Source: Lachnospiraceae bacterium (GTDB lineage Bacteria; Bacillota; Clostridia; Lachnospirales; Lachnospiraceae). Taken from it: a stretch of 47,432 nt of DNA. The notes under the pieces are model-generated. The model had not been told where the DNA came from. It was given only the letters and a program-made list of their open reading frames with translations, and did no database searches. Shown piece by piece: positions 7,039-14,604 of the stretch. A program made the translations under genes and the position numbers. The DNA is taken from contig JAFWLM010000110.1 of NCBI GenBank assembly GCA_017511045.1, positions 1 through 47,432 on the forward strand, read 5' to 3'. Within the stretch, counting starts at the first letter, position 1; each line of letters begins with the position of its first letter.

Positions 7039-7488
7039 TTACTCCCCAATCTGCTCGATCAGGTAATTTTCAATACCGATTTCCTTGATCAGGTTCAGAT
7101 GGTGCTTTACCCAGGTATAATGCTCCTGCTCATCAATAATAAACTTCTGGATCATATCTCTGGTTACATAATCATCTTCAAACATTGCCAGGCATTTGCT
7201 CATCTCCGGAAGCGCTTCTGCACTGTCCTTGAAATCATACTCAAGCATTTCTTTCACATCAGTGATCACCGGATATTCCTGAGTTGCAACGACCGGGATC
7301 TCACCAAGCTCGATCAGTCTCTTGTTGACCTGCTTTGCCTCATCCCACTCTTCATCAGATTCGGCCATGATCTTGTCAGCCAGCTTGCCAAATCCCCTAT
7401 CTTTCAGAATCTGCGCATGGATGCTGTGCTGCTGGCTGTTGCCGAACCAACCTTTAGCAAATTCTTTTAATAATTCAATTTTTGTCAT
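7039..7488 (-). CDS. bacterioferritin-like four-helix protein with degenerate ferroxidase site
   Basis: A 149-residue ferritin-like protein that aligns end to end with bacterioferritin: IHAQILKDRGFGKLADKI, ESDEEWDEAK, YVTRDMIQKFIIDEQEHYTWV and the ending GIENYLIEQIGE. By alignment to E. coli Bfr the ligands near E51, E94, E127 and H130 are kept, but E18 is replaced by Trp and H54 by Glu, and the haem ligand Met52 is Trp. It may therefore store or bind iron differently, or not oxidise it. AAAGGAG precedes the ATG. It is first of three minus-strand genes and diverges from a TetR gene with shared operator-like sequence. Confidence 0.75.
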   Translation of the reverse strand: MTKIELLKEFAKGWFGNSQQHSIHAQILKDRGFGKLADKIMAESDEEWDEAKQVNKRLIELGEIPVVATQEYPVITDVKEMLEYDFKDSAEALPEMSKCLAMFEDDYVTRDMIQKFIIDEQEHYTWVKHHLNLIKEIGIENYLIEQIGE

Positions 7489-7529
7489 TTTCCCTTATCT
7501 CCTTTCACTTGATTATGCCAATTCATTTT

Positions 7530-7558
7530 ATTATATTTATATTACAATCGTCCTTTAA
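7530..7558 (-). promoter_or_regulatory. promoter of the ferritin-like gene with embedded operator half-site
   Basis: Minus-strand TTAAAG (7553-7558), 17-nt spacer, TATAAT (7530-7535). The spacer contains GATTGTAAT (7541-7549), the same 9-mer found immediately before the tetR ribosome site at 7615-7623. Confidence 0.6.
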
Positions 7559-7597
7559 TATACACAACTGTCATTACATTGCATTTTTGTTAGTTAT

Positions 7598-7623
7598 ATT
7601 ACAAATACTATTCGGATTGTAAT
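7598..7623 (+). promoter_or_regulatory. putative TetR operator
   Basis: Inverted repeat ATTACAA-N12-TTGTAAT just ahead of the tetR ribosome binding site. Its half-sites recur at 7541-7549 in the divergent promoter. This is the expected arrangement for autorepression plus control of the neighbouring operon. Binding is inferred. Confidence 0.5.
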
Positions 7624-7636
7624 TTAAGGAGGAAGA

Positions 7637-8230
7637 ATGAATCCAAAAGATCTTCGTTACATAAAAACGGAAGCAAACTTAAAAGCCGCTCTTCTACACT
7701 TGCTGGAAAAGCGGAATATCGATGAGATTTCCATCACAGGATTATGTGAGGCAGCTGCCTGTTCCCGCAATACGTTTTATCAGCACTATCAGTCAAAAGA
7801 TGAGCTTTTCAACGCGGTCATGAAAGATATTCTCTCTGCTATTGATGAAAGCACGCAGCCTATCAAGGAGAAGCAGACTGAAGTAAGAGAAGATGACATC
7901 CGCGAATATACATATAAATTATTACGTGTGATCAACACCCACAGAGCAGAACTAATGTCTCTGCGAAACTGCTATGATCTTTTCCTGCTGTTTCTTAATG
8001 ACGCGCTATATAAATCCTTCTTGTCTCACTACGAACAAAAACTTCACATCAATCAGATCTCCGAGCAGGGCAAGCTTCTGACCAAATATTTTTGCAGTGG
8101 GATTGCCGGATTTATCGAGCAATGGCTTTCTGATTCCAAGGTGAACCTGAACAAGGCACAGCAGATTCTGGACCAATGCACCAGAGACAATTTCAGAAAA
8201 ATGCGCGATATTCTTATTGACGCCAAATAG
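7637..8230 (+). CDS. TetR/AcrR family regulator
   Basis: A 197-residue regulator. The N-terminal helix-turn-helix is clear at about residues 10-60 (TEANLKAALLHLLEKR, then ITGLCEAAACSRNTFYQHYQSKDELF). The C-terminal all-helical ligand and dimer domain is variable and gives no clue to the inducer. AAGGAGGAAGA sits directly before the ATG. It diverges from the bacterioferritin-like/EFR1/flavin reductase genes and probably controls them through the shared 7.53-7.62 kb region. It lies inside the segment bounded by the tRNA-Gly 3'-end repeats. Confidence 0.88.
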   Translation: MNPKDLRYIKTEANLKAALLHLLEKRNIDEISITGLCEAAACSRNTFYQHYQSKDELFNAVMKDILSAIDESTQPIKEKQTEVREDDIREYTYKLLRVINTHRAELMSLRNCYDLFLLFLNDALYKSFLSHYEQKLHINQISEQGKLLTKYFCSGIAGFIEQWLSDSKVNLNKAQQILDQCTRDNFRKMRDILIDAK

Positions 8231-8256
8231 AACTGTTGATTTACCTTTAATCACAA

Positions 8257-8284
8257 CAAAAAGGACACCCTTTCGGATGTCCTT
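8257..8284 (-). terminator. terminator downstream of tRNA-Gly
   Basis: On the minus strand AAGGACATCC and GGGTGTCCTT pair around GAAA and are followed by T5. It begins 10 bp beyond the tRNA 3' end and also converges on the tetR 3' end. Confidence 0.75.
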
Positions 8285-8293
8285 GAGTTCCAG

Positions 8294-8366
8294 AGCGATA
8301 GACGGGGCTCGAACCCGCGGTCTCGACCTTGGCAAGGTCGCGCGTTACCAACTACGCCACTATCGC
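8294..8366 (-). tRNA. tRNA-Gly (GCC anticodon)
   Basis: A complete cloverleaf on the minus strand: acceptor GCGATAG/CTATCGC, D-loop AGTTGGTAAC, anticodon stem CGACC/GGTCG around TTGCCAA with anticodon GCC, and T-arm GCGGG-TTCGAGC-CCCGT. The discriminator base is U, as usual for tRNA-Gly. No CCA is encoded. It has its own promoter and terminator. Its 3' 20 bases are repeated at 5327-5347. Confidence 0.97.
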
Positions 8367-8391
8367 AAGTACGTCTCTTGACGCAAGAGAT

Positions 8392-8420
8392 AGTTTATCG
8401 TAAGAGGTCTTTTTTGTCAA
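8392..8420 (-). promoter_or_regulatory. tRNA-Gly promoter
   Basis: Minus-strand consensus TTGACA (8415-8420), 17-nt spacer, TAAACT (8392-8397), about 26 bp before the tRNA 5' end. The -35 box abuts the stop codon of the upstream flavin reductase gene. A short hairpin CTCTTG-CGT-CAAGAG lies in the tRNA leader. Confidence 0.8.
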
Positions 8421-9359
8421 TCATTTTCTGGCATCTTTTTCCTGTTTTCTTTTGTCGTTGATGATCTTCACATGCTCATCTGTGATCAGCGTAACATCGT
8501 TCTCTTTTGCCCATGCAATACAGCCGTTCAGAACGGTTTTCAGGAACGGACGCGGCACCTTCACAAAGTTCTTAAGCGCGTCATCCGTAAACCTGACGGT
8601 ATCATCACAGCGCTCTGCCGCAAATTTGATCGACGCGATATCCACTTCCTTCGGAGCCGGGATTGGTTCTGAAACGGGCTTCTTCCACTTCGGAAACTGC
8701 GTGTACCAGAAGTTTGTGGAATCACGGTATCCGTAATCCACCGGAACCGGCGGAAAGTTATTCTTTGTAACACCATCTACGATTGCATTATAATACTGCT
8801 CTTTCATCAGGATCTTATCAATGTTCAGGATAAAATGTGCTCCATACTTGGATGTGATCCCATTGAAATCATTATAGGGCCCAGGATGTCCGTCATCGAT
8901 GTCTTCTGCCTGATACTTTCCTCCATCTTCCAGGTCTTTATCCCAGCTGCATTCAAAGACCTGAAATGCTTCCGCGATCACCGGAGGCCGCTCCGCATCA
9001 TCCGGATCTGCCTGTCCTTTTTCCATGGTGAAAAGGTTCTCTTTCATCTTCTCTTCAGAAGGCCCCGGGTATCCGAAGCGTACAGCTTCTTTAAAGTATT
9101 TTTTATCATCCGGAATAAAGTTGATCGCACATTTTCCACGCTTCAATATATTATGACAGGTATTTGAAGTGTTCCGACACTCAAGCAGCATCGCGTATCG
9201 TTCTTTCCCTGCTATATAATACGGAAAACACAAGGAATACGATCCGATATTCAGACTCCCATCATCATTGATCGTGCTGATGCAGACAGTCGGCATAGGG
9301 AAAAATGCAGATGTCTGATAAAAATTGTCGACAATCCTAAGATCTTTAAATGAGCTCAT
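8421..9359 (-). CDS. flavin reductase family protein with PCP_red-like C-terminal domain
   Basis: A 312-residue protein. Residues about 10-200 are an FMN-binding split barrel of the flavin reductase family (PMPTVCISTINDDGSLNIGSY, then CRNTSNTCHNILKRGKCAINF). The C-terminal 55 residues (RFTDDALKNFVKVPRPF, then AIAWAKEND-like helix and LITDEHV) resemble the small helical PCP_red domain seen at the end of protochlorophyllide reductase B and of some oxidoreductases. The combined protein suggests an FMN oxidoreductase with an added docking or substrate module. GGTGACAG precedes the ATG. It follows the VOC gene by 43 bp, probably one operon facing a LysR regulator. Substrate unknown; the C-terminal match is by eye. 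Confidence 0.72.
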   Translation of the reverse strand: MSSFKDLRIVDNFYQTSAFFPMPTVCISTINDDGSLNIGSYSLCFPYYIAGKERYAMLLECRNTSNTCHNILKRGKCAINFIPDDKKYFKEAVRFGYPGPSEEKMKENLFTMEKGQADPDDAERPPVIAEAFQVFECSWDKDLEDGGKYQAEDIDDGHPGPYNDFNGITSKYGAHFILNIDKILMKEQYYNAIVDGVTKNNFPPVPVDYGYRDSTNFWYTQFPKWKKPVSEPIPAPKEVDIASIKFAAERCDDTVRFTDDALKNFVKVPRPFLKTVLNGCIAWAKENDVTLITDEHVKIINDKRKQEKDARK

Positions 9360-9402
9360 TTTCTGTCACCTTTCTGAGTTGTTATATTAGTAATTGCCTT
9401 TC

Positions 9403-9786
9403 CTACCGTTCCTGGAAAAATTCGATTTCCTCTCCCATCGGTCCATGGCAAAATGCGATTCGGATCGGATACGGAGGATCGGAAGGAATCACCGCATCTC
9501 TCGGCCCTTCAAAGACCTCATAACCGGCCTCCGTTACCCTTCTGACACACTCATCGGTGTCACTGACATGAAAGGCAAAATGACGGATCGCTCCCTGCGG
9601 AAGATCGGTTTCTGTGTTGTCAAAGATCTCAAGAAGACCGCACCCTGTATCGATCATGATCCCGCCTTCCCATCTTCTTTTCACAGGAAGACCTAAGACC
9701 TCTGTGTAAAACTGAATCGTTTTCTCATACTGCTCTTTTGAGGAACATTTAAACGCTACATGGTGAATACCTATGATCGGCTGCAT
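9403..9786 (-). CDS. VOC family (glyoxalase/dioxygenase-like) protein
   Basis: A 127-residue vicinal-oxygen-chelate protein made of two beta-alpha-beta-beta-beta repeats: GIHHVAFKCSSKEQYEKTIQFY at the start and the second repeat IRHFAFHVSDTDECVRRV. Candidate metal ligands are the His near residue 8, Glu in LLEIF, His in RHFAFHV and Glu in GEEIEFF at the end. It has the size and layout of lactoylglutathione-lyase-like members, but the substrate is not predictable. It is first in a minus-strand pair with the flavin reductase and diverges from a LysR gene, so it may be part of a small aromatic or aldehyde-handling unit. Confidence 0.85.
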   Translation of the reverse strand: MQPIIGIHHVAFKCSSKEQYEKTIQFYTEVLGLPVKRRWEGGIMIDTGCGLLEIFDNTETDLPQGAIRHFAFHVSDTDECVRRVTEAGYEVFEGPRDAVIPSDPPYPIRIAFCHGPMGEEIEFFQER

Positions 9787-9850
9787 ATGACACCTGCTTT
9801 CTTTCCTTAGATTTATCGTCCGGCCGCACTCATCGGTGCCTGTCTTTCAG

Positions 9851-9868
9851 TTCATCGCGCCGGATGAA
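9851..9868. promoter_or_regulatory. candidate LysR binding dyad
   Basis: Inverted repeat TTCATC-N6-GATGAA midway between the divergent VOC and LysR genes. LysR proteins commonly bind dyads in such gaps. No further evidence is visible. Confidence 0.35.
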
Positions 9869-9925
9869 TTCCTATTTCCAGCAATTTCATCCTAACATGA
9901 TTCCGGGCGTTTTACTATGTTTTCA

Positions 9926-9954
9926 TTGAATTTCATATAAAACTAACATAAGAT
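9926..9954 (+). promoter_or_regulatory. lysR promoter, predicted to give a leaderless mRNA
   Basis: TTGAAT (9926-9931), 17-nt spacer, TAAGAT (9949-9954). The predicted transcription start, six to seven bases downstream, falls on the ATG of lysR at 9961. No ribosome binding site is present. Confidence 0.5.
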
Positions 9955-9960
9955 AAATTC

Positions 9961-10842
9961 ATGGATATCCAGAGTGCCCGTTATTATATGTCTGTATATG
10001 ACTGCAGAAGTTTGTCAAAAGCAGCAAAGGAGCATTACGTCACTCAACCGGTCATCAGCCGCTCTATTACTGCACTGGAAGATGAATTTGGCTGCACGTT
10101 CTTTGAGCGCAGCAAACACGGCGTTGTTCCTACAGAAGCCGGCACTGCTTTTTATCAATATGCTCAAAAATATTCTGTTTTCTATCAGGAGATTGCAGCT
10201 GGAATGTCCGCCTTTTCCGGCAAAGATAATCTTTCTTTATCGATTGCCGGTATCACGCCTCCCGTAAAAGAGATCCTACCAAAAGCGGTTTCCGAGTTTA
10301 ACCGGATGTTTCCGGAGATTAGGATCAATATCGAACGTTTTGTCGCCAGCGAGATCATTCCGCTGATTCAGGAAGACTCTTACGATTTCTACATTACAAT
10401 GATGTCTGACATCCGGACTTTTCCGCGTCTGAAAAGCCGCCTGCTTCTTTCTGAGCGTTTCCATCTGATAACAAAAGAAGAAATGCAGCCAAAGAACGAT
10501 CGCGAGGCCATCCGCCTGATGAAAGAAAATCCGATCTATGTTCTCCCTGAACAGGATGCTCCGTTCTTTTACCGGATGGCGGTTGACTATCTGAAAGAGG
10601 CCGGCATCGGCCATCCGGATCTGAAGACTGCAAGACCGATCGAGTCTTTAAGCTACAATGTGTCTGCAAACCTGGGTGTGGCGCTTAGTCCCGCAAGGCA
10701 CGAATTCAATGAACCCGGGTTAAGCGCTTACGTGATCAAGGGCAGTCCGCATGTTGAACTGGGCATCGCCTGGAAAAAAGAGACCCTGCCGAGTAAAACC
10801 TTTATCAGTATTTTGGAAAAACTGATCAATGAAAAGGAATAA
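9961..10842 (+). CDS. LysR family transcriptional regulator
   Basis: A 293-residue LysR protein with the standard N-terminal winged helix: YYMSVYDCRSLSKAAKEHYVTQPVISRSI is read over residues 8-36, then LEDEFGCTFFERSKHGVVPTEAG. The periplasmic-binding-like effector domain fills residues about 90-290. It is divergent from the VOC/flavin reductase pair and probably regulates it. The carrier/amidohydrolase pair next door converges on it, so control of that unit is less certain. No Shine-Dalgarno sequence precedes the ATG, and a promoter is placed so that transcription starts at the ATG. Inducer unknown. Confidence 0.88.
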   Translation: MDIQSARYYMSVYDCRSLSKAAKEHYVTQPVISRSITALEDEFGCTFFERSKHGVVPTEAGTAFYQYAQKYSVFYQEIAAGMSAFSGKDNLSLSIAGITPPVKEILPKAVSEFNRMFPEIRINIERFVASEIIPLIQEDSYDFYITMMSDIRTFPRLKSRLLLSERFHLITKEEMQPKNDREAIRLMKENPIYVLPEQDAPFFYRMAVDYLKEAGIGHPDLKTARPIESLSYNVSANLGVALSPARHEFNEPGLSAYVIKGSPHVELGIAWKKETLPSKTFISILEKLINEKE

Positions 10843-10867
10843 GCAGGAGTTTCCTCCTGCTCATTCC
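10836..10867. terminator. bidirectional hairpin between lysR and the MFS gene
   Basis: A 14-bp stem with one mismatch around TTTC (10836-10849 with 10854-10867). The lysR stop codon lies inside the stem. On the minus strand it is followed by CTTTTC, so it can end the convergent MFS operon, which stops 50 bp away. T-richness is poor on the plus strand. Confidence 0.6.
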
Positions 10868-10916
10868 GCCATTCTGTTTGTATCCTGTTAATCACATATC
10901 TTTGTGTATAACATTC

Positions 10917-12245
10917 TTATTTTCTGCCTGCAAGCACATCATCCAGCGGCTTTCCTGCTGCTTCACGATATTTATCATCCACTTCTTTCACATGGGATGG
11001 TTTGAACAGCAGGATCAGAATAATACTGATCACACCGCAGATACCTACGACCATGTAAGCGATCCGTGCGTTCGTGATTGCAACGACCCATGCAATGACC
11101 ATCGGTCCTAAGGAACCGAAGATATTTGCGATCGGGTTAATATTGGCATATACACTTGAGAAATCTTCTCTTCTCCAATACTGTGCAGCACTGGATACCG
11201 TGAAGTTGGATGCGGCGCCCATGAACAGGCCAAGGCATGCAAGCGCGACCATCAGACATGCAAGGTTGTTGATCGAACCGAACACTCCTCCGAGGGTCAT
11301 GATGATAACGGAGATCAGGATCGCAAGTTTTGTTCCGAACTTCGTATCTAGCACACCGAGCACCCAGCTGCCGAGGCAGGCAATACCCGAGATACCCATC
11401 ATGGTACCGGTAAACTGGCCTGTGCCCGGGATAATGCCGTACTGGACAAGGATCGCTGCCGTCTGTGTCATCATACCGACGGATGTCATCAGCAGAAGGC
11501 CCATCGGGATCGTAATGAACCAGAAATCTCTGGTCGCCATTGTATGTTTCGGTGTCCAGACTGTCGTCTTTTTGTTCTCGATCTCCTGCTCCAGCATTTT
11601 GTTTGCGATTTCAGGAGTCATATTCTTATCGTTATCTCTGTATGCACCACACTGCTCCGGATAGTCGGTCACGAAGATCGCGCCGAGTATCATACCTATA
11701 ACAACCGCAATGAAATAAGGCAGGAATGCGCCGAAGATACGAGGTGTTTCACCCAGTGCTGCTTTAGCAAAGAAGGATCCGCATGCGTTTGCGATCGGGA
11801 ATGCAAAGGTTGCGATACCCATTACGGTTCCTTTTCTTCTCGGGAACCACTGTCCGACTAAGATTCCAAGCGGGAACGTTGCCCAAACGGTGACGATCGT
11901 ACAGGTCAGGAAATAGAAGATCTGCCACAGAACAAGGTTCTTCGGCGGGATCGCCATGACTCCGAGACCGAATGCCATGGAAATGATGCCAAGGATCAAA
12001 CCTAAGCGTTTCATATTTTTGACGCGACCGATACGTTTTGCGCAAAGAAGCTGTACCGCTACGCCGACCAGCATTGCTACCGTACAAAGAAGCGAGATCG
12101 TCTGTGATCCGCCAAAGTATCCGGACAGATAGTTCAGCGGGTAGTTTTTAAACATTGTCTGCGCGAAGAATGCAACGGCCTGATAAATGACCAGGATCCA
12201 TCCGCGGGAGCCGAGATTATAACTCTTTTTTGGTCTTCCTTCCAT
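10917..12245 (-). CDS. MFS transporter
   Basis: A 442-residue major facilitator superfamily carrier with about 12 hydrophobic helices, a central cytoplasmic loop rich in charged residues (about 205-235) and the loop 2-3 segment CAKRIGRVKNMKRLG. It resembles the oxalate:formate antiporter-like (OFA) group of organic-anion carriers found beside catabolic genes in anaerobes. GAGAGGA precedes the ATG. It begins 26 bp after the amidohydrolase gene in the same direction, so it may import the amidohydrolase substrate or export its product. Substrate unknown. Confidence 0.82.
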   Translation of the reverse strand: MEGRPKKSYNLGSRGWILVIYQAVAFFAQTMFKNYPLNYLSGYFGGSQTISLLCTVAMLVGVAVQLLCAKRIGRVKNMKRLGLILGIISMAFGLGVMAIPPKNLVLWQIFYFLTCTIVTVWATFPLGILVGQWFPRRKGTVMGIATFAFPIANACGSFFAKAALGETPRIFGAFLPYFIAVVIGMILGAIFVTDYPEQCGAYRDNDKNMTPEIANKMLEQEIENKKTTVWTPKHTMATRDFWFITIPMGLLLMTSVGMMTQTAAILVQYGIIPGTGQFTGTMMGISGIACLGSWVLGVLDTKFGTKLAILISVIIMTLGGVFGSINNLACLMVALACLGLFMGAASNFTVSSAAQYWRREDFSSVYANINPIANIFGSLGPMVIAWVVAITNARIAYMVVGICGVISIILILLFKPSHVKEVDDKYREAAGKPLDDVLAGRK

Positions 12246-12271
12246 AAAATTTTCCTCTCTTTTCTATTATC

Positions 12272-13243
12272 TTAAAGGCCTAAATGATAGACCTTGTTGG
12301 CTGTTTTCCAGAAGATTCCTTCCAGTTCTTCTTTCGTAAAGACCTTCTCAACGAGATCTGAAAGCACATCAGGTTCTACAAACGGATAATCACTTCCGTA
12401 CATCAGCTTGTCCGCGCCAAGATAGTTTCTGGCAAATCCGAGAACAAATTCAGAAACGTTAGAAGTATCAAAAAAGATATTCCCGTTCCTCATATGATCC
12501 GGAACTGTTCTGGTATTTGCCTGAGCAGGTGCGATTGGTGGAACATAGCTGAGCCTTCCGTCAAGATACGGAACGACACCTCCGGCATGCGGCATTACAA
12601 CTTGCATATCCGGGTATTTTTCCAGAATTCCTGATTTCACTAATCGGATCAGGGCCAGACTCGTATCCATCGGAAGACCTACTCCCGATACCATACCGTA
12701 GTCTCCCATCGCGTGACTCCAAAGCGGGATCGACGGATGGATCGTGACAGGGATCTGCATCTGCTCTATTTTTTTATAAACCGGAAGGACCGATGGGTCA
12801 TCGACCTGCTTCGGCCCGATGTGGGAAAACAGCATAACGCTCTTAAATCCCATTTTCTGAATACGGTCCAATTCCTTAATTGCTTCAACAGGAACCGTCC
12901 ATGGAAGGAACGCGATTCCCGCAAACCTGTCCGGATTTGCTGCAATCAGTTCAGCTACTTCATCATTTGCAAGTCTGGCTGCCTCAACCGCATATTCGTC
13001 CGGAAGCATTCCCGGTTCAGGAACGTTGCAGGTGATCAGCGACAGATCGATCTTTGCCTTGTCCATCGCTGCAAGTACAGCCTTCGGATCGTATACAGGA
13101 TCTGCCATGACCAGTGTCTGATAGCCGTCAAAGTCAAAAATGAAGCGGTTCTCCACCCGGATCGATTTCGGACTCTTTGCATGTTCCACGAAAAACTCCC
13201 CATATGCTTTCGGGAAAACATGGCACTGCACATCAACCTTCAT
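12272..13243 (-). CDS. amidohydrolase-2 family protein (ACMSD-like TIM barrel)
   Basis: A 323-residue TIM-barrel metal enzyme related to ACMSD and gamma-resorcylate-type decarboxylases. The start is placed at the ATG preceded by AAAGGGG 7 nt upstream; the longer frame adds an unlikely hydrophobic leader. Visible landmarks are the N-terminal VDVQCHVFP, VTIHPSIPLW in the middle, MPHAGGVVPYL and the late GSDYPF aspartate. The usual first metal pair HxH reads Q6-x-H8 here, which may change or weaken metal binding. It is followed by the MFS carrier in one operon. Reaction (hydrolysis or decarboxylation) and substrate are unknown. Confidence 0.8.
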   Translation of the reverse strand: MKVDVQCHVFPKAYGEFFVEHAKSPKSIRVENRFIFDFDGYQTLVMADPVYDPKAVLAAMDKAKIDLSLITCNVPEPGMLPDEYAVEAARLANDEVAELIAANPDRFAGIAFLPWTVPVEAIKELDRIQKMGFKSVMLFSHIGPKQVDDPSVLPVYKKIEQMQIPVTIHPSIPLWSHAMGDYGMVSGVGLPMDTSLALIRLVKSGILEKYPDMQVVMPHAGGVVPYLDGRLSYVPPIAPAQANTRTVPDHMRNGNIFFDTSNVSEFVLGFARNYLGADKLMYGSDYPFVEPDVLSDLVEKVFTKEELEGIFWKTANKVYHLGL

Positions 13244-13292
13244 CCTCTCACCCCTTTTCTGTATAAAGATGATGCAAAATAATATGAACAAC

Positions 13293-13335
13293 AAAAAAGC
13301 TGCAGGAATAGTATGTATACTATTCTTACAGCTTT
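13293..13335 (-). terminator. terminator of the EEP-family gene
   Basis: An 18-bp stem with G-U pairs and a 4-nt loop (13296-13335) is followed on the minus strand by TTTTTT. It lies about 90 bp after the stop at 13422 and just before the promoter region of the amidohydrolase operon. Confidence 0.75.
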
Positions 13336-13421
13336 AGTTTAATCGTTTTACCGTCTTTGCGGATAATCTGTTTTCGGTTATCTGTTAAACGTTTTTGTAT
13401 GAACCAATATCAAGTGACAGA

Positions 13422-14543
13422 TTATTTCTTCAGTTTGATTTTCATCATGACCGGGTTATGGTCCGAATACTTATAGTCGGTCTCAATAACATTGGAATAA
13501 ACCACATCCACATTCGCCGAGACAATGAAGCCGTCTACGGTCACCACAAAATCACCTTTTTCGTACGGCTTATCCGGATTCCTGCAGCTTGCAGCCAGAT
13601 CATTCTCATCAAAAGGTGCTACCAGTGTGATATCGTCCGTGAAGAGGCTCATATTGACTGGTTTTGCCCAGTTGTCATCCAGCACATCGGTGTGGAAGAT
13701 CTCCGGGGAGTTGCCCAAAAGGTCGCGGTTAAAGTCACCGCCGGCAATACAATAATTGCCCTGTTCGTACTCTTCCTGCATATCCTTGATCAGCATGGAA
13801 AGCTGCACTTCTGCGGTCAGCGCATTGGCAGTGTAAGCTGAAAGATGATGATTATAGATAACAAGTTCTTTTCCATTATCTGTCGTCACCCTGCTTTTCG
13901 AATAGCAGCGGTCCAGATCGATCACTTTGGAAAAGCCCTCTTCAATCGGAAGAGACCTTCGAAGCCCGCTCGTGATCTGCGCTTTTGAGAAGGTCATAAT
14001 ACCCGCTTTGTTCGCGCCATGCGGCTGCGTGATCGGATACATCAGGAACGGGCTGTCATAATTCTGCGCAAAAGTATAGCTGTACTCTCCCAGTTCCGCC
14101 ATTGCCTCATCGACCAGGACCCGCTGGTCCACATGATAAGATCTCGTTGCATCAAAGTCGACTTCCTGGAACAGAGCGATGTCAGGATCATATTCAGCGA
14201 TCACGTTCATGGCACCGTCTATGTTTTCGTAAACTGCATCCTTCGAGAATGCCCAGCTTTCTTTTCCGCCATCCATAAAGAAGGTGTAGTCATCGCTGTA
14301 AGCTCCGAAACCAATGTTATAACTGGTCACCATCAGCTCTTTTCCGGTCTGCACCGTCTCAGATTCCGCCTGCTGCTCAGCAACTAAAGCCTGATTGTCA
14401 TCGATCCTTTTAAAGCTCAAGAATACGTATGCGACATACGCAAACACCAGAAGAATGATAATGGCAAGGACCAAACCGATGATGCTGAAGGTTTTCGCCA
14501 CCGGCCCTCGTTTCTTTTTTTCTTTTTTTCTTTTTCCTGCCAT
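13422..14543 (-). CDS. membrane-anchored endonuclease/exonuclease/phosphatase family protein
   Basis: About 373 residues. A lysine-rich cytoplasmic N-terminus (KRKKEKKKRG) precedes one transmembrane helix (about 22-45) that places the catalytic domain outside. The EEP fold shows SYNIGFGAY, the metal Glu in FQEVDFDATRS, the catalytic His in YNHHLSAY, GGDFNRDL and the terminal SDHNPVMMKI. The family cleaves phosphodiester or phosphomonoester bonds in nucleic acids, phospholipids or inositol phosphates; the sequence does not decide which. I start at the second ATG (MAGKRKK), 10 nt after GGGG. A TATAAT with extended TG lies about 30 bp upstream. It appears to be a single-gene unit with its own terminator. 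Confidence 0.8.
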   Translation of the reverse strand: MAGKRKKEKKKRGPVAKTFSIIGLVLAIIILLVFAYVAYVFLSFKRIDDNQALVAEQQAESETVQTGKELMVTSYNIGFGAYSDDYTFFMDGGKESWAFSKDAVYENIDGAMNVIAEYDPDIALFQEVDFDATRSYHVDQRVLVDEAMAELGEYSYTFAQNYDSPFLMYPITQPHGANKAGIMTFSKAQITSGLRRSLPIEEGFSKVIDLDRCYSKSRVTTDNGKELVIYNHHLSAYTANALTAEVQLSMLIKDMQEEYEQGNYCIAGGDFNRDLLGNSPEIFHTDVLDDNWAKPVNMSLFTDDITLVAPFDENDLAASCRNPDKPYEKGDFVVTVDGFIVSANVDVVYSNVIETDYKYSDHNPVMMKIKLKK

Positions 14544-14604
14544 AATTTGAAAACCCCATTTCAAAAATCATTATAACATAATGAGTCACAAGAGTATTCT
14601 TTTG

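Noticed and set aside
5300-8366. Prophage or integrative element with its own recombinase
   Set aside because: No integrase, excisionase, replication or phage gene is present; only the repeated tRNA end supports insertion.
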